Shown: positions 6,903 through 10,421 of the stretch, piece by piece
How positions within the stretch are numbered: the stretch's first letter is position 1
Layout: every line of letters starts with the position of its first letter
Source of the DNA: an uncultured Pseudorhodoferax sp.
GTDB taxonomy: Bacteria; Pseudomonadota; Gammaproteobacteria; Burkholderiales; Burkholderiaceae
NCBI GenBank assembly: GCA_913776795.1
Contig: CAJYRH010000648.1
Span: 1 to 10,421 of the forward strand
Reading direction: 5' to 3'
DNA length: 10,421 nt
The notes under the pieces: generated by a model
Told to the model about the DNA's origin: nothing
Seen by the model: only the letters and a program-made list of their open reading frames with translations
The model's database searches: none
Made by a program: the position numbers and the translations under genes

Positions 6903-7121
6903 ATGGCACAACAAGCACAAATCACGGGCAAGGTCGAGTACCGCGAGGGCGATGGCGCGCTGCTGGTCATCCGCCAGGGCCCGGTCGAGGTCACGACGAC
7001 CGAACTGGACGCCACACTGAGCTGGCACGACGAAGGCGGCGACGTGCGCAGCAGCACGGCCATGCCGATTGCCGACTTCAAACGCTACGTGGCCGAAGGG
7101 GCGATCCGGCTGACCAGCTGA
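6903..7121 (+). CDS. Small conserved-looking protein of unknown function
   Basis: A 72-residue soluble, acidic protein with no signal peptide, membrane segment, cysteine or metal-binding motif. It reads as alternating short strands ([53 protein letters not shown]), suggesting a small beta-rich fold with one short C-terminal helix. I do not recognise a named family, though I have the impression that similar short proteins occur in related Burkholderiales. Its good ribosome binding site, codon use like its neighbours and the well-formed frame support a real gene. It is divergent from the membrane/spermidine-synthase-like gene and ends 35 bp before the Lhr start on the same strand. No function is proposed. 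Confidence 0.75.
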   Translation: MAQQAQITGKVEYREGDGALLVIRQGPVEVTTTELDATLSWHDEGGDVRSSTAMPIADFKRYVAEGAIRLTS

Positions 7122-7141
7122 AGCTCCGCGGCCGGCCGGGC

Positions 7142-7147
7142 CACAAT
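7142..7147 (+). promoter_or_regulatory. Possible -10 element for leaderless transcription of lhr
   Basis: CACAAT lies ten bases before the lhr ATG (7157), which has no Shine-Dalgarno sequence. Transcription would then start at or within a few bases of the ATG, giving a leaderless or nearly leaderless message. The -35 side is weak: the best candidate, CTGAAG at 7118-7123, overlaps the stop codon of the small gene. The call is tentative. Confidence 0.35.
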
Positions 7148-7156
7148 CGCCGGCCG

Positions 7157-10421
<3,265 letters not shown>

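Overview
The window is very GC-rich (roughly 70% by eye) and densely coded, with strong G/C bias at third codon positions. The gene content points to a betaproteobacterium of the Burkholderiales, most likely a Comamonadaceae-type genome: a LysR–Bug receptor pair, a tripartite tricarboxylate transporter (TTT) membrane pair, and a full-length Lhr helicase. This placement is inferred from gene content and composition, not from a search.

Layout, left to right. (1) The tail of a probable LysR-type regulator (+) overlaps a Bug/TctC-family periplasmic receptor (+, GTG start). (2) Converging on these is a minus-strand pair: a MarR-family regulator followed by a ModA-like type-2 solute-binding protein that starts directly with its mature fold and shows no signal peptide. 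(3) Divergent from marR, across a 233-bp control region with a comparatively AT-rich core containing repeats, lies a tctB–tctA operon (+), closed by a clear intrinsic terminator. (4) Next, on the minus strand, is a 705-residue polytopic membrane protein with a C-terminal spermidine-synthase-like domain. (5) A 72-residue protein of unknown function (+) diverges from it, with a perfect 13-bp palindrome touching its ribosome binding site. (6) A large Lhr-type superfamily-2 helicase (+) begins 35 bp later and runs off the right edge; 1088 codons are visible.

How the genes may work together. The left 4.6 kb is devoted to sensing and importing small organic solutes. TctB and TctA form the membrane part of a TTT importer that needs a periplasmic Bug receptor. 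No receptor gene is inside the operon, but one sits about 1.5 kb away beside the LysR gene. The MarR/solute-binding pair sits between them and shares the control region with tctBA, so regulation of the transporter by MarR is a reasonable inference. The right half (membrane/spermidine-synthase-like protein, small unknown protein, Lhr) looks like independent housekeeping or stress genes.

I see no CRISPR array, tRNA, rRNA, insertion sequence, phage gene or recognised defence system. The most interesting signals are the signal-less solute-binding protein next to MarR, the receptor-less TTT operon, and the small regulatory sequences. None of these establishes a new system.
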